Notes: generated by a model not told the origin, from the sequence alone. DNA of 64,000 bases from Nonomuraea roseoviolacea subsp. carminata (GCF_024172185.1 NZ_JAMZEC010000001.1:6665001-6729000); one strand, 5' to 3'; positions 1 to 9,489 are shown, counted from the stretch's first letter. Program-made: numbers and translations.

Positions 1-79
1 TCGGGGCTCTGGCCGCCGTGTGTCTCGCCTGATGAACGTTCGGCCATCCCACCGGCCGGGACATGGAAGACTTGTACGC
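1..79. other. leader before aroC, nothing certain
   Basis: This short stretch lies before the aroC start. An in-frame upstream start exists at 20, but the conserved chorismate synthase N-terminus begins at the ATG at 80. I see no clear promoter. It may hold the end of an upstream gene. Confidence 0.3.
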
Positions 80-1261
80 ATGTTGCGCTGGTTGACCGCC
101 GGAGAGTCCCACGGGCCGGAGCTCGTTGCCATCATGGAGGGCCTGCCGGCCGGGGTCGAGGTGACCACGGCCGCCATCGACGAGGCGCTGCGCCGCCGCC
201 GTCTCGGCTACGGCCGCGGCGCCCGGATGAAGTTCGAGCAGGACCAGGTGACGATCGTCGGCGGCGTCCGCCACGGCCGCACCATGGGCAGCCCGGTCGC
301 CGTGCGCGTCGGCAACACCGAGTGGCCCAAGTGGGAGAAGGTCATGGCCGCCGACCCGGTCGACCCGGCCGAGCTGGAGGGGCTGGCGCGCAACGCGCCG
401 CGCTCGCGGCCCCGGCCCGGCCACGCCGACCTGGCCGGCATGCAGAAGTACGGGTTCGACGACGCGCGACAGGTCCTCGACCGGGCCAGCGCCCGCGAGA
501 CGGCGGCCCGGGTGGCGCTCGGCGAGGTGGCCCGGCGCTTCCTCAAGCAGGCGCTCGGCGTCGACATCGTCAGCCACGTCACCGAGATCGGCGGCGCCAG
601 GACACCGGCCGAGACCCTGCCCGGCCCGGGTGATCTGGCCCGGATCGACGACGACCCGGTCAGGTGCGCCGACCCCGAGGGCAGCGCCGCCATGGTCACC
701 GTCATCGACCAGGCGCACAAGGACGGCGACACGCTCGGCGGCGTCGTCGAGGTGCTCGCCTACGGCCTGCCGCCGGGCCTCGGCAGCTACACCCACTGGG
801 ACCGCCGCCTCGACTCCCGGCTGGCCGGGGCGCTCATGGGCATCCAGGCGATCAAGGGCGTGGCCGTCGGCGACGGGTTCGAGACCGCCCGCCGGCCCGG
901 CTCCCGCGCCCACGACGAGATCGAGTACACCACCGAGAACGGCGTCAAGCGCGTCACCAACCGCGCGGGCGGCATCGAGGGCGGCATGACCAACGGCGAG
1001 ATCCTGCGGGTCAGCGCCGCCATGAAGCCCATCTCGACGGTCCCGCGGGCGCTGGCCACGATCGACGTCAGGACCGGCGAGGCCGCCAAGGCCCACCACG
1101 AGCGCTCCGACGTGTGCGCCGTGCCGGCCGCGGGCATCGTGGCCGAGGCGATGGTCGCGCTCGTGCTGGCCGACGCCGCGCTCGAGAAGTTCGGCGGCGA
1201 CTCCGTCGAGGAAGTCGCCCGCAACCTGTCCGGCTACCTCTCCTCCATGGTGATCAAGTGA
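80..1261 (+). CDS. aroC: chorismate synthase
   Basis: The 393-residue protein converts 5-enolpyruvylshikimate-3-phosphate to chorismate, the last step of the shikimate pathway, in the cytoplasm using reduced FMN. The N-terminus MLRWLTAGESHGPELV and the motifs RSRPRPGHADLAG and DRASARETAARVALGE are diagnostic of the family. The length fits the actinobacterial family. I chose ATG 80 because family homology starts there; the start at 20 would add 20 unrelated residues. The stop overlaps the GTG of aroK by four bases, so aroC, aroK and aroB form one translationally coupled operon. Confidence 0.97.
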   Translation: MLRWLTAGESHGPELVAIMEGLPAGVEVTTAAIDEALRRRRLGYGRGARMKFEQDQVTIVGGVRHGRTMGSPVAVRVGNTEWPKWEKVMAADPVDPAELEGLARNAPRSRPRPGHADLAGMQKYGFDDARQVLDRASARETAARVALGEVARRFLKQALGVDIVSHVTEIGGARTPAETLPGPGDLARIDDDPVRCADPEGSAAMVTVIDQAHKDGDTLGGVVEVLAYGLPPGLGSYTHWDRRLDSRLAGALMGIQAIKGVAVGDGFETARRPGSRAHDEIEYTTENGVKRVTNRAGGIEGGMTNGEILRVSAAMKPISTVPRALATIDVRTGEAAKAHHERSDVCAVPAAGIVAEAMVALVLADAALEKFGGDSVEEVARNLSGYLSSMVIK

Positions 1262-1758
1262 CCAGAGCCGTGCTGATCGGGCCGCCCGGGTCCGGCAAGA
1301 CCACCCTCGGCCGGCTGCTCGCCGAGCGGTACGGCGTCGCCTTCCGCGACACCGACGCCGACGTGGAGGCCGTCGCCGGCAAGCCCGTCTCCGACATCTT
1401 CGTCGAGGACGGCGAGGAGCGCTTCCGCGAGCTGGAGCGCGAGGCCGTGCGCCGGGCCCTGGCCGAGCACGACGGCGTGCTGTCGCTCGGCGGCGGCGCC
1501 GTGCTCGACGAGGGCACGCAGGCGCTGCTGGCCGGTCAGCCCGTCGTCTACCTCCAGGTGGGGCTGGCCGACGCGGTGCAGCGGGTCGGTCTCGCCGCGG
1601 CCCGGCCGCTGCTCGTGCTCAACCCGCGCAGCCGGCTCAAGAAGCTCATGGAGGAGCGGCGGCCGATCTACGAGCGGCTCGCCGTCCTGACCGTCGTCAC
1701 CGACCAGCGCGCTCCCGCGGAGCTGGCCGACGAGATCGTGAAGGGACTGGCGTCATGA
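1258..1758 (+). CDS. aroK: shikimate kinase
   Basis: This 166-residue kinase phosphorylates shikimate at O3 with ATP. A Walker A loop GPPGSGKTT lies at residues 8-16, the DTDADVE segment supplies the Asp residues that bind shikimate and magnesium, and LSLGGGAVL is the family glycine motif. The GTG start overlaps the aroC stop by four bases (GTGA), and the end overlaps the ATG of aroB (ATGA). A much longer open frame runs upstream in the same phase but only shadows aroC. The size matches monofunctional AroK. Confidence 0.95.
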   Translation: MTRAVLIGPPGSGKTTLGRLLAERYGVAFRDTDADVEAVAGKPVSDIFVEDGEERFRELEREAVRRALAEHDGVLSLGGGAVLDEGTQALLAGQPVVYLQVGLADAVQRVGLAAARPLLVLNPRSRLKKLMEERRPIYERLAVLTVVTDQRAPAELADEIVKGLAS

Positions 1759-2831
1759 CCGCGACCAGGATCACCGTGCGCGGCGACAGCCCGTACGACG
1801 TGGTGGTCGGCACGGGCGTGCTGGGCGAGCTGCCGGCGCTGCTCAAGCCGGGGGTGCGCACGGTCGCCGTGGTCCACCCGGCCGGGCTGCCGGAGATCGC
1901 CCGCCCGGTGTGCGCGTCGCTGTCCGACGCCGGGTACGACGTGGTCGCGCTGCCCGTGCCCGACGGTGAGCAGGCCAAGACCGTCGAGGTCGCGGCGCAG
2001 TTGTGGTCGGCGTTCGGCCGCTACGGCGTGACCCGTTCCGACGCGGTGGTGGGCGTCGGCGGCGGGGCCACGACCGACCTGGCGGGGTTCGTGGCGGCCA
2101 CGTGGCTGCGCGGCGTCCAGGTGGTGCTGGTGCCGACGACGCTGCTGGCCATGGTCGACGCCGCCGTCGGCGGCAAGAACGGCATCGACACGCCCGAGGG
2201 CAAGAACCTCGTCGGCACGTTCCTGCCTCCCGCCGGCGTGCTGTGCGACCTGACGACGCTGGCCAGCATGCCGCGCGCCGACTACGTCGCGGGCCTGGCG
2301 GAGGTCATCAAGGGCGGGTTCATCGCCGACCCGGTCATCCTCGATCTCGTCGAGCAGGACCCGGCCGGCGCCGCCAGCCCCGAGGGCCGCCACACGCGCG
2401 AGCTGATCGAACGCAAGGTCCGGGTCAAGGCCGACGTCGTGGGCGCCGACCTGCGCGAGGCCGGGCTGCGCGAGATCCTCAACTACGGCCACACCCTCGG
2501 CCACGCCATCGAACGCGCCGAGCACTACCAGATGCGCCACGGCGAGGCCGTCGCCATCGGCATGGTCTACGCGGCCGAGCTGTCCCGCCTCGACGGCCGC
2601 GTCGGCGCCGACCTGGTCGAGCGCACCCGGTCCATCCTCACCGCCGTCGGCCTGCCCACCGGCTACCGCGCCGACGCCTGGCCGCGCCTGCGCGACCACA
2701 TGCGGCTGGACAAGAAGAACCGCGGCGCCAAGCAGCGCTTCGTGGTCCTCGACGGGCTGGCCAGGCCGGGCCGCCTGGAGGACCCGTCGGAGGAACTGCT
2801 CGAAGCCGCCTACCAGGAGATCTCCCGCTGA
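1755..2831 (+). CDS. aroB: 3-dehydroquinate synthase
   Basis: The 358-residue enzyme cyclises DAHP to 3-dehydroquinate, the second shikimate pathway step, using NAD and a divalent metal. It shows the nucleotide-binding segment VVGVGGGATTDLAGFVAA, the motif VPTTLLAMVDAAVGGKNGID, and the metal-binding NYGHTLGHAIE. It is the third gene of the aroC-aroK-aroB operon, with a four-base overlap to aroK. No DHQ dehydratase (aroQ/aroD) lies within view downstream. Confidence 0.97.
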   Translation: MTATRITVRGDSPYDVVVGTGVLGELPALLKPGVRTVAVVHPAGLPEIARPVCASLSDAGYDVVALPVPDGEQAKTVEVAAQLWSAFGRYGVTRSDAVVGVGGGATTDLAGFVAATWLRGVQVVLVPTTLLAMVDAAVGGKNGIDTPEGKNLVGTFLPPAGVLCDLTTLASMPRADYVAGLAEVIKGGFIADPVILDLVEQDPAGAASPEGRHTRELIERKVRVKADVVGADLREAGLREILNYGHTLGHAIERAEHYQMRHGEAVAIGMVYAAELSRLDGRVGADLVERTRSILTAVGLPTGYRADAWPRLRDHMRLDKKNRGAKQRFVVLDGLARPGRLEDPSEELLEAAYQEISR

Positions 2832-2838
2832 CACCGTC

Positions 2839-3609
2839 ATGAGACATTACGGTTCTTTCGTCGCGCTCGGCGACAGCTTCACCGAAGGGCTCAACGACCC
2901 CGGCCCCGGCGGCCGCTTCCGCGGCTGGGCCGACCGGGTCGCCGAGCGCCTGGCCGAGGACGACCCCTCCTTCCGCTACGCCAACCTCGCGGTGCGTGGC
3001 AAGCTCCTCGACCAGATCGTCGAGGAGCAGGTGCCGCTCGCCGTCGAGATGGCGCCAGACCTGGTGAGCCTGTGCGCCGGGGGCAACGACCTGCTGCGGC
3101 CGGGCAGCGACCCCGACGTCATGGCCAAGACCCTCGCCCGGGCCGTGCGCGACCTGCGGGCGTGCGGGGCCGACGTGCTGCTGTTCACGGGCGTCGATCC
3201 GCGCGACACGCCGCTGATGCGGCGCCTGCGCGGCCGCTTCGCGATCTTCTACCTGCACATCCGCTCGATCGCCGACCTGTACGGGGCCAAGCTGGTCGAC
3301 CAGTGGTCGATGCAGGGGCTGCGCGACTGGCGGGCGTGGAGCGAGGACCGGCTGCACATGAACGAGGACGGCCACCGGCTGGTCGCGGCCCGCGTGCTGG
3401 ACGTGCTGGGCGTGCCGTTCGACGACTGGCGCAAGGTGTGGCCGGAGCGCACCACCGACCCCCGGGTGCGGCGGCGCGAGGACGCGCAGTGGGTGCGCGA
3501 GTACCTGGTGCCGTGGGTGGGGCGCCGCCTGCGCGGCACCTCCTCGGGCGACGGCCTCGACCCCAAGCGCCCCGAGCTCGCTCCTTGGGCCTCTGACGAC
3601 GTCCTCTGA
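2839..3609 (+). CDS. SGNH/GDSL-family hydrolase
   Basis: This 256-residue protein has the SGNH block I motif ALGDSFTEG near residue 9 with the nucleophilic Ser, a CAGGNDLL segment (block III Asn) and a C-terminal LHMNEDGHRLVA holding the His of the triad. There is no signal peptide, so it is probably a cytoplasmic esterase or lipase-like enzyme; the substrate is unknown. It starts eight bases after aroB and could be co-transcribed with it. Its 3' end runs into a short tandem repeat of the same sequence (see the repeat at 3590). Confidence 0.85.
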   Translation: MRHYGSFVALGDSFTEGLNDPGPGGRFRGWADRVAERLAEDDPSFRYANLAVRGKLLDQIVEEQVPLAVEMAPDLVSLCAGGNDLLRPGSDPDVMAKTLARAVRDLRACGADVLLFTGVDPRDTPLMRRLRGRFAIFYLHIRSIADLYGAKLVDQWSMQGLRDWRAWSEDRLHMNEDGHRLVAARVLDVLGVPFDDWRKVWPERTTDPRVRRREDAQWVREYLVPWVGRRLRGTSSGDGLDPKRPELAPWASDDVL

Positions 3610-3700
3610 CGTCTTCCGAGGTTCCAGGACGTTCCCCTACGTCCCCCGACGTCCTCCTGAGGGTTTTCTGACGTCCCCTGACGTCCTTCTGAGCGTTTCC
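3590..3700. repeat. degenerate tandem repeat at a gene 3' end
   Basis: The last codons and stop of the SGNH gene (ctctgacgacgtcctctga) are followed by about six imperfect copies of a roughly 10-20 base unit containing ctgacgtc or gacgtcc. The repeat therefore begins inside the coding sequence and continues past the stop. Confidence 0.7.
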
Positions 3701-3745
3701 CTGACCTGCCGAGCCGGGCCGCCGCACGGGCCCGAGGTTTTCCTG

Positions 3746-3879
3746 GCCGCGAGTACGGCGCCGGGCAGGTCTGGCCCGCGAATGCGGCCGCCCGGGCGGG
3801 TGAGGCTCGCCAGTACGGCGCCCGGGCGGGTGAGGCCCGCGAGTGCGGTGCCCGGGCGGGTGACGCCTGCGCGTACGGA
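3746..3879. repeat. 30-base tandem repeat, about five copies
   Basis: An imperfect unit of about 30 bases, typified by cgcgagtgcggtgcccggg, recurs near 3746, 3776, 3806, 3836 and 3866. Together with the repeat just upstream it fills most of the 317-base gap between the convergent SGNH and dinG genes. No gene or obvious terminator hairpin is visible otherwise. Confidence 0.75.
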
Positions 3880-3926
3880 GGCGCCTCAGGATCTTCCGTG
3901 CCCGGCGACAGCGGGGAGGGACGTCG

Positions 3927-6011
3927 TCAGGACGGCTCGGTGGCCAGGCGCTTGAGGGCGGCCCGGGGGACGGCCGGGTCGGTGGTGCGCCAGAACGGCG
4001 GCAGCGACCCCAGCAGGAACCCGCTGTAGCGGGCCGTCGCCAGCCGGGGGTCGAGCACCGCGATGACGCCCTTGTCGTGCTGCGAGCGCAGCAGCCGCCC
4101 CGTGCCCTGGGCGAGCAGGAGCGCGGCGTGGGTGGCGGCGACCGACATGAACCCGTTGCCGCCCTTGGCCGCCACGTGGCGCTGCCGGGCGGAGGTCAGC
4201 GGGTCGTCCGGGCGCGGGAACGGCACCCGGTCGATGATCACCAGCCGGAGCGACGGCCCCGGCACGTCCACGCCCTGCCACAGCGACAGCGTGCCGAACA
4301 GGCAGGTCGGCTCGTCCTCGGCGAACTGCTTGACCAGCAGCATCGTCGAGTCGTCGCCCTGGCACAGCAGCGGCACGTCCAGCCGGTCGCGCAGCGCCTC
4401 GGTCGCGGCCTTGGCGGCCCGCATCGAGGAGAACAGGCCCAGCGCGCGCCCGCCGGCCGCCTCGATCAGCTCGGTGATCTCGTCGAGGTACGCCTGGGGG
4501 AGCCCGTCGCGGCCGGGCTGGGGGAGGTGCTTGGCGACGTACAGGATGCCCGCGCGCTGGTGGTCGAACGGCGAGCCCACGTCGATGCCCTGCCACTCGC
4601 CGGCCTTGGCGGCCTGGGCGGGCTCGGCGCCGGAGTCGCCGTCGGAGCCGTTGGTGCCGGACCCGACGACGCCGGGGCCGGTGGCGCTCGGGCCGGTCAG
4701 GCCCCACTGGCGGGCCATACCGTCGAAGGTGCCGCCCAGGGCGAGCGTGGCCGAGGTGAGCACCACCGTACGGTCGCCGAACAGCCGCTCGCGCAGCATG
4801 CCGGCCACGCCCAGCGGCGCGACGCGCAGCGTGGGCGGGCGCCGGTCGCTGCCCGCGTCGAGCCAGACCACCTCGGCCCGGTCGGCCTCCGTGGCGTGGC
4901 CGTAGGCCTCCAGCATGCGCACGGCCGTGTCGTGCACCTCGTCCAGCGCCGTGAAGGCGGCCTTGCGCTGACCGGCGCGGTCAGGGTCGTCCTTGTCGGC
5001 GCCGCGCGGCCCGAGCGCGGTGACGCAGCGCGCCGCGGCGTCGCGCACCAGCGCCAGCGTCATCCCGAGCACCTGCGGCAGCTCGTCGACGCGGCCCGCC
5101 GGCGCGGCGGCCAGCAGCGCCTTGAGGTCCTCGCCGGCCTCCATGAGCTGGTCGGCGATCGGCTGCTCGATGAGCCGCCCCACCCGTCGTACGGCCAGCA
5201 TGACCGACGTCTCCGACAGCTCCCCGGTCACCACGGACGTCACCCGGTCGACCAGCTCGTGGGCCTCGTCGACCACGACCGTGTCGTGCTCGGGCAGCAC
5301 CGGCAGCTCGCCCATGGCGTCGATGGCCAGCAGCGCGTGGTTGGTGACGACGACGTCCACCTCGCCGGCGCGGGCGCGGGCCATCTCGGCGAAGCACTCG
5401 GCGCCGCTGGGGCAGCGGCTGGCGCCCAGGCACTCCTGCGCGCTGACGGAGAACTGCCGCCACGCCTGCTCGCTGACGCCGGGGACCAGCTCGTCGCGGT
5501 CGCCGGTCTCGGTCTCCTCGGCCCACTCCTGGATGCGCTGGACCATGCGTCCCGTGGCGCTGACCTCGCGGGGGTCGAAGAGCTGGTCCTGCTCGTCCTC
5601 CTCGGGCCAGCCGGCGGTGGCCTTGTAGCGGCACAGGTAGTTGCGCCGGCCCTTGAGGATGGCGAACGTCGGCTCGTGCGGCAGCTCCTTGGCCAGCGCC
5701 TCGGACAGGCGCGGCAGGTCTCGGTCGACGAGCTGGCGCTGGAGCGCGATGGTCGCCGTGGAGATCACCACGGGCTTGTCGGTGTCCATGGCGTGCCGGA
5801 TGGACGGGACCAGGTAGGCCAGCGACTTGCCGGTGCCCGTGCCGGCCTGGACCGCGAGGTGCTCCTTGCGGTCGATGGCCCGCTGGACGGCGTTGACCAT
5901 GGTGATCTGGCCCTGCCGCTCGCTCCCTCCGAGAGCGTTGACCGCGATGCTGAGCAGTTCGTCCACTGCAGGGAGATGGGAGTCCGGCACGGCAGTAAAC
6001 GCTACCCGCAT
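3927..6011 (-). CDS. dinG: ATP-dependent helicase, DinG/XPD family
   Basis: This is a superfamily 2 helicase of about 694 residues. Walker A is AGTGTGKSLAYLVP, and a DEAH box VVVDEAHEL follows. Between them lie four Cys typical of the XPD/DinG iron-sulphur domain (YLCRYK, then CLGASRCPSGAEC). The C-terminal motif is GTGRLLRSQHDKG with the arginine finger region. DinG unwinds DNA with R-loops or damage. The start is uncertain: I use an ATG 22 residues before family homology (LPAVDELLSIAV); in-frame starts also exist at 6098, 6056, 6050 and GTG 5990. I see no actinobacterial LexA box upstream. Confidence 0.9.
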   Translation of the reverse strand: MRVAFTAVPDSHLPAVDELLSIAVNALGGSERQGQITMVNAVQRAIDRKEHLAVQAGTGTGKSLAYLVPSIRHAMDTDKPVVISTATIALQRQLVDRDLPRLSEALAKELPHEPTFAILKGRRNYLCRYKATAGWPEEDEQDQLFDPREVSATGRMVQRIQEWAEETETGDRDELVPGVSEQAWRQFSVSAQECLGASRCPSGAECFAEMARARAGEVDVVVTNHALLAIDAMGELPVLPEHDTVVVDEAHELVDRVTSVVTGELSETSVMLAVRRVGRLIEQPIADQLMEAGEDLKALLAAAPAGRVDELPQVLGMTLALVRDAAARCVTALGPRGADKDDPDRAGQRKAAFTALDEVHDTAVRMLEAYGHATEADRAEVVWLDAGSDRRPPTLRVAPLGVAGMLRERLFGDRTVVLTSATLALGGTFDGMARQWGLTGPSATGPGVVGSGTNGSDGDSGAEPAQAAKAGEWQGIDVGSPFDHQRAGILYVAKHLPQPGRDGLPQAYLDEITELIEAAGGRALGLFSSMRAAKAATEALRDRLDVPLLCQGDDSTMLLVKQFAEDEPTCLFGTLSLWQGVDVPGPSLRLVIIDRVPFPRPDDPLTSARQRHVAAKGGNGFMSVAATHAALLLAQGTGRLLRSQHDKGVIAVLDPRLATARYSGFLLGSLPPFWRTTDPAVPRAALKRLATEPS

Positions 6012-6117
6012 TCGCGGGTCCACGGCGCCGAACGCGGTGTGATCGGCCATGCGCATCCCGGCGTTCGCGGGACACACCCGGCGGCCCTCATGGCACACTG
6101 AACGACCGGGACTCCAA

Positions 6118-6139
6118 CTGGTCTTCCTAGTGTGACCAG
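6118..6139. promoter_or_regulatory. inverted repeat between divergent genes
   Basis: CTGGTC and GACCAG form perfect 6-base arms separated by ten bases, in the gap between divergent dinG and the gene at 6241. A direct repeat of ggtaaatcc follows at about 6160-6178. It could be an operator. No factor can be named. Confidence 0.35.
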
Positions 6140-6240
6140 ATGGGTCCAGGATGGGGATGGTAAATCCGGTAAATCCGGTTAAGTAGAGTTATCCGGGGTT
6201 GAGTGGACGAATAAGGGCTGGTTATCGCAGGATGTCCCCT

Positions 6241-7689
6241 ATGTCGGAAGTTGTCCCGTTGCCGTCGTTCGGCGAAGTGTTCTTCGATGCCCGGGGGCAG
6301 GAGCGGTGTCTCCGGGTCACCTGGCACGAGGGCACCCTCGTTCTCAGCCTCTGGCGGGGAGAGATGTGCACCGCCAGCTTCCGCATGCCGATGGACGACG
6401 TCGGACGCCTCCTCGACACCCTCGACGACGGCTTCGCGGAGGCCGCCGGCGAGCAGCCCGCCGCGCCCGCCCAGCAGGACCCGGGCACCGAGGTGATCCC
6501 CGGCACCGGCCAGTACCAGCGGCCCCAGAACCTCACGCCGCCGCCGGTCCCGCAGCAGCCCGAGGAACGCCCCACGGCCACCCTGTCGCCCACCGACGTG
6601 CTGGTCGCGCGCGGCACCCCGCCGCGCCAGGACAAGCTGGTGGCCTCCTACAGCGAGCCGCCCGCCCAGCGCGACCCCTACGCCGACTCCTCCGCCGGCC
6701 AGTACGGCGACTCCTCCCCGTACGCCGACACCTCGGCGGGCCAGTACGGCGACCCCTACGCGGACACCTCGGCCGGCCGGCGCGACGCCTACGCCGACTC
6801 CTCGGCCGGTCACTACGCCGACTCCGGTCAGTACGCCGACTCCCCGGCGGGCCAGTACGCCGACCCGTACGCCGACACCTCCGCCGGCCAGTACGGCGAG
6901 CGGCCGCCCTTCAGCGGCCCCCAGTACGCCGACCCGTCGGCCGGCCGCTCCCCCTCCGGCCGGCAGTACGCCGACCCGCAGCGCCAGGAGCCGTTCACCG
7001 GCCCCCAGTACGTGGACGACACCCCGAGCGGCCCGCAGTACACCCTCGACCCCGACCCCTTCTCCGGCCCGCACCCGGTCGCCGGTGAGCCGCGCTACCA
7101 GCTTCCCCGCGAGCGCCAGGCGCCGCCCCACTCCACCGACCCGCTCGGCTTCCCCTCGCAGGCGTCCGACCCGTTCGGCGGGCGGGGACTGGACGGGCGG
7201 GGGCAGGACCGGCACGGCCGGGACCGCCACGCCCCCGACGACCTCGGCTACCAGCAGCAGGCGCGCGCCGCCGAGCCCGCGGCCGACCTCGGGGCCGCCG
7301 GTCTCGGCACGCCGATGCACGGCATCCCCGGCGCCGGGCGCCGCCGCTCCATGCCGCAGCGGGCCGCCGCCCGCCGCTCCGACCCGGAGCCGTACCCGCA
7401 GCAGGAGCCGTACCAGAGCGGCGACTCCTACCGGGTCCGCGACGGGCACGCCTCCTTCGACCAGCCCTCCCCGGCCCGCGACTACTCCGGCCAGGACTAC
7501 CCGGCCTACCCGCCGCCCGCCAACCCGGTGGACCCGCTGCTCGCGCTCGGCACGCCGGAGCCGGGCCAGGCGTACCGGCACGACGACCCGCTCTCGCGCC
7601 CGTACGTCGGTGACCCCATGTTCTCCACGGGCGAGCGGCTGCGCCCGGACCAGCAGTACGACGACCGGGACGACCGCCGCGCCTGGTGA
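6241..7689 (+). CDS. conserved N-domain protein with YADxSAGQ repeats
   Basis: I do not recognise a function. About 75 N-terminal residues form a compact beta-rich domain (FGEVFFDARGQERCLRVTWH). The rest of the 482 residues is low-complexity, rich in Pro, Gln, Asp, Tyr and Ser. Near residues 140-235 it carries about eight copies of an 8-15 residue repeat around YADTSAGQYGD. There is no signal peptide or membrane segment, so a cytoplasmic scaffold with a disordered tail is plausible. I start at ATG 6241 because gcagga sits about nine bases upstream; ATG 6232 and TTG 6199 are alternatives. Confidence 0.75.
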   Translation: MSEVVPLPSFGEVFFDARGQERCLRVTWHEGTLVLSLWRGEMCTASFRMPMDDVGRLLDTLDDGFAEAAGEQPAAPAQQDPGTEVIPGTGQYQRPQNLTPPPVPQQPEERPTATLSPTDVLVARGTPPRQDKLVASYSEPPAQRDPYADSSAGQYGDSSPYADTSAGQYGDPYADTSAGRRDAYADSSAGHYADSGQYADSPAGQYADPYADTSAGQYGERPPFSGPQYADPSAGRSPSGRQYADPQRQEPFTGPQYVDDTPSGPQYTLDPDPFSGPHPVAGEPRYQLPRERQAPPHSTDPLGFPSQASDPFGGRGLDGRGQDRHGRDRHAPDDLGYQQQARAAEPAADLGAAGLGTPMHGIPGAGRRRSMPQRAAARRSDPEPYPQQEPYQSGDSYRVRDGHASFDQPSPARDYSGQDYPAYPPPANPVDPLLALGTPEPGQAYRHDDPLSRPYVGDPMFSTGERLRPDQQYDDRDDRRAW

Positions 7690-7889
7690 CCCGGCGCCCT
7701 CGCGCGGGAGGCACGTGACCCCGTCGCGGCCGGGCACGGCATGATGGAGGCGGCGCGTTCCCCGGCGGGGAGGCCGTCCCGGCGGTGGGGGCGGTCATGC
7801 CCCCGCACTGAGCGGGGGCCGCGTCCCACCCGTCGCCGAGGAGGGCCCGAAGTGTCCCATCGTCCCGTGACCTCCCCTGGGCGCGCCCG

Positions 7890-9464
7890 GTGAACGCGAC
7901 CACGGGACTCCAGCTGCTCCTCGTCGCCGGCGGCGCCGTGGCCGTGGCGGCGGTGGCCCGCCGCAGGGGCTGGCCCGCGCCGCTGCTGCTCGTGGCGGCC
8001 GGGCTGATCGTCTCGCCGGTGGTCCCGGCCATCCCGCTCGACCCCGAGCTGGTGCTGTTCGTGTTCCTGCCGCCGCTGCTCTACTCGGCCGCGCTCGACA
8101 GCTCCTACCTGCGGCTGCGCGACGTGTGGCGGCCGGTGGCGCTGCTGTCGGTGGGCCTGGTGCTGGTGACCACGGCCGCCGTCGGCATGGCCGTCCACCT
8201 GCTGCTGCCCGAGCTGCCGCTGGCGGCGGCGTTCGCGCTGGGCGCGATCGTCGCGCCGCCCGACGCGGTGGCGGCGATCGCCGTGGGCCGGCGGCTGGGC
8301 CTGCAGCGCCGGACGCTGACGATCCTCGTCGGCGAGAGCCTGTTCAACGACGCGACGGCCCTGACCGCCTACCGGGTCGCCATCGGGGCGGCCACGGGCG
8401 CCACGGTGGACCTCGCGATGGCGGCCGGCGAGTTCGTGTACGCGGCGGCGGCCGGCGTGGGCATCGGCCTGGCGCTGGCGCTGGCGTTCGCCTGGGTGTT
8501 CCGGCACACCCGCGACTCGCTGGTCGAGAACACGCTCATGCTGCTCATCCCGTTCGCCGCCTACCTCGCGGCCGAGTCGGTCCACGCCTCGGGCGTGATC
8601 TCCGTGGTCATCGTCGGCCTCTACCTGGGCAACCAGATGCACCTGCGCGGGTTCGGCACGCGGCTGGTGTCGGCGTCGGTGTGGAAGGTGACCGACTTCT
8701 TCCTGGAGACGATCGTGTTCGCGCTGATCGGCCTCCAGCTCGTGACGGTCGTGCGGGGCGTCGGCGGTTACGGCGCGGCGGAGCTGGCGCTGTACGCGGG
8801 TGTGGTGTTCCTGGTGACGGTGCTGGTGCGCTTCGCCTGGATGTTCCCCGCGGCGTACGTGCCGAGGCTGCTGCGGCGCGGCGACGACAGACCCGCGCCC
8901 GCGCAGGTGGTGATCGTGAGCTGGGCCGGCATGCGGGGCGTGGTGTCGCTGGCCGCCGCGTTCGCCATCCCGGACGACGTGCCGGGCCGGCCGATGCTGC
9001 TGTTCCTGACGTTCACCACCGTGATCGGCACGCTGCTGGTGCAGGGGCTGTCGTTCCCCGCGCTGATCCGGCGGCTGCGCGTGTCGAGCGAGGAGGAGCG
9101 CTACCAGGACCTGCTGGCCGAGGCCAGTGCCCAGCAGGCGGCGCTCACCGCCGGCCTGGAGGCGCTCGACCGGGCCATGGAGGCCGAGGGCGGCGAGCCG
9201 GACGAGATCCAGAAGCAGGTCATCGACCAGCTCAAGGAGAAGTCGTGGCGGCGCTCGCTCACCGCCTGGGAGCGCCTGGGCGGCGGCACGGCGCAGGGCG
9301 GCGCGGAGACGCCGAGCTCGCTCTACCGCCGCCTGCGCCGCGACATGCTGCGCGCCGAGCGCGAGGTGTTCGTCCGGCTGCGCGACGAGCGCAGCCTCGA
9401 CGACGAGGTGATGCGCGAGGTGATGGCCCAGCTCGACTTCGAGGAGGCCATCCTGGACCGCTAG
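7890..9464 (+). CDS. Na+/H+ antiporter, CPA1 family
   Basis: The 524-residue protein has about twelve hydrophobic segments in its first 390 residues and a charged cytoplasmic tail. Segments FVFLPPLLYSAALD, APPDAVAAIAVGRRLG and GESLFNDATALTAY match the CPA1 exchanger core; the last holds the ion-binding Asp pair region ND. The C-terminal tail (SSEEERYQDLLAEASAQQAAL onward) is predicted helical and may be regulatory. It likely exports Na+ for H+ at the plasma membrane. The start is a GTG; no neighbouring gene is clearly coupled. Confidence 0.9.
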   Translation: MNATTGLQLLLVAGGAVAVAAVARRRGWPAPLLLVAAGLIVSPVVPAIPLDPELVLFVFLPPLLYSAALDSSYLRLRDVWRPVALLSVGLVLVTTAAVGMAVHLLLPELPLAAAFALGAIVAPPDAVAAIAVGRRLGLQRRTLTILVGESLFNDATALTAYRVAIGAATGATVDLAMAAGEFVYAAAAGVGIGLALALAFAWVFRHTRDSLVENTLMLLIPFAAYLAAESVHASGVISVVIVGLYLGNQMHLRGFGTRLVSASVWKVTDFFLETIVFALIGLQLVTVVRGVGGYGAAELALYAGVVFLVTVLVRFAWMFPAAYVPRLLRRGDDRPAPAQVVIVSWAGMRGVVSLAAAFAIPDDVPGRPMLLFLTFTTVIGTLLVQGLSFPALIRRLRVSSEEERYQDLLAEASAQQAALTAGLEALDRAMEAEGGEPDEIQKQVIDQLKEKSWRRSLTAWERLGGGTAQGGAETPSSLYRRLRRDMLRAEREVFVRLRDERSLDDEVMREVMAQLDFEEAILDR

Positions 9465-9489
9465 GGGCCGCCGCCCGTGGGCGGCGCGG

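Noticed and set aside
34..41. gaacgttc as a LexA (SOS) box near aroC
   Set aside because: The actinobacterial box needs GAAC and GTTC separated by four bases; here they adjoin.
4077..6101. A 674-residue open frame antisense to dinG
   Set aside because: It is Arg/Gly/Ala/His-rich with no motif, and lies fully opposite a well-supported helicase. Long antisense frames are expected in such GC-rich DNA.
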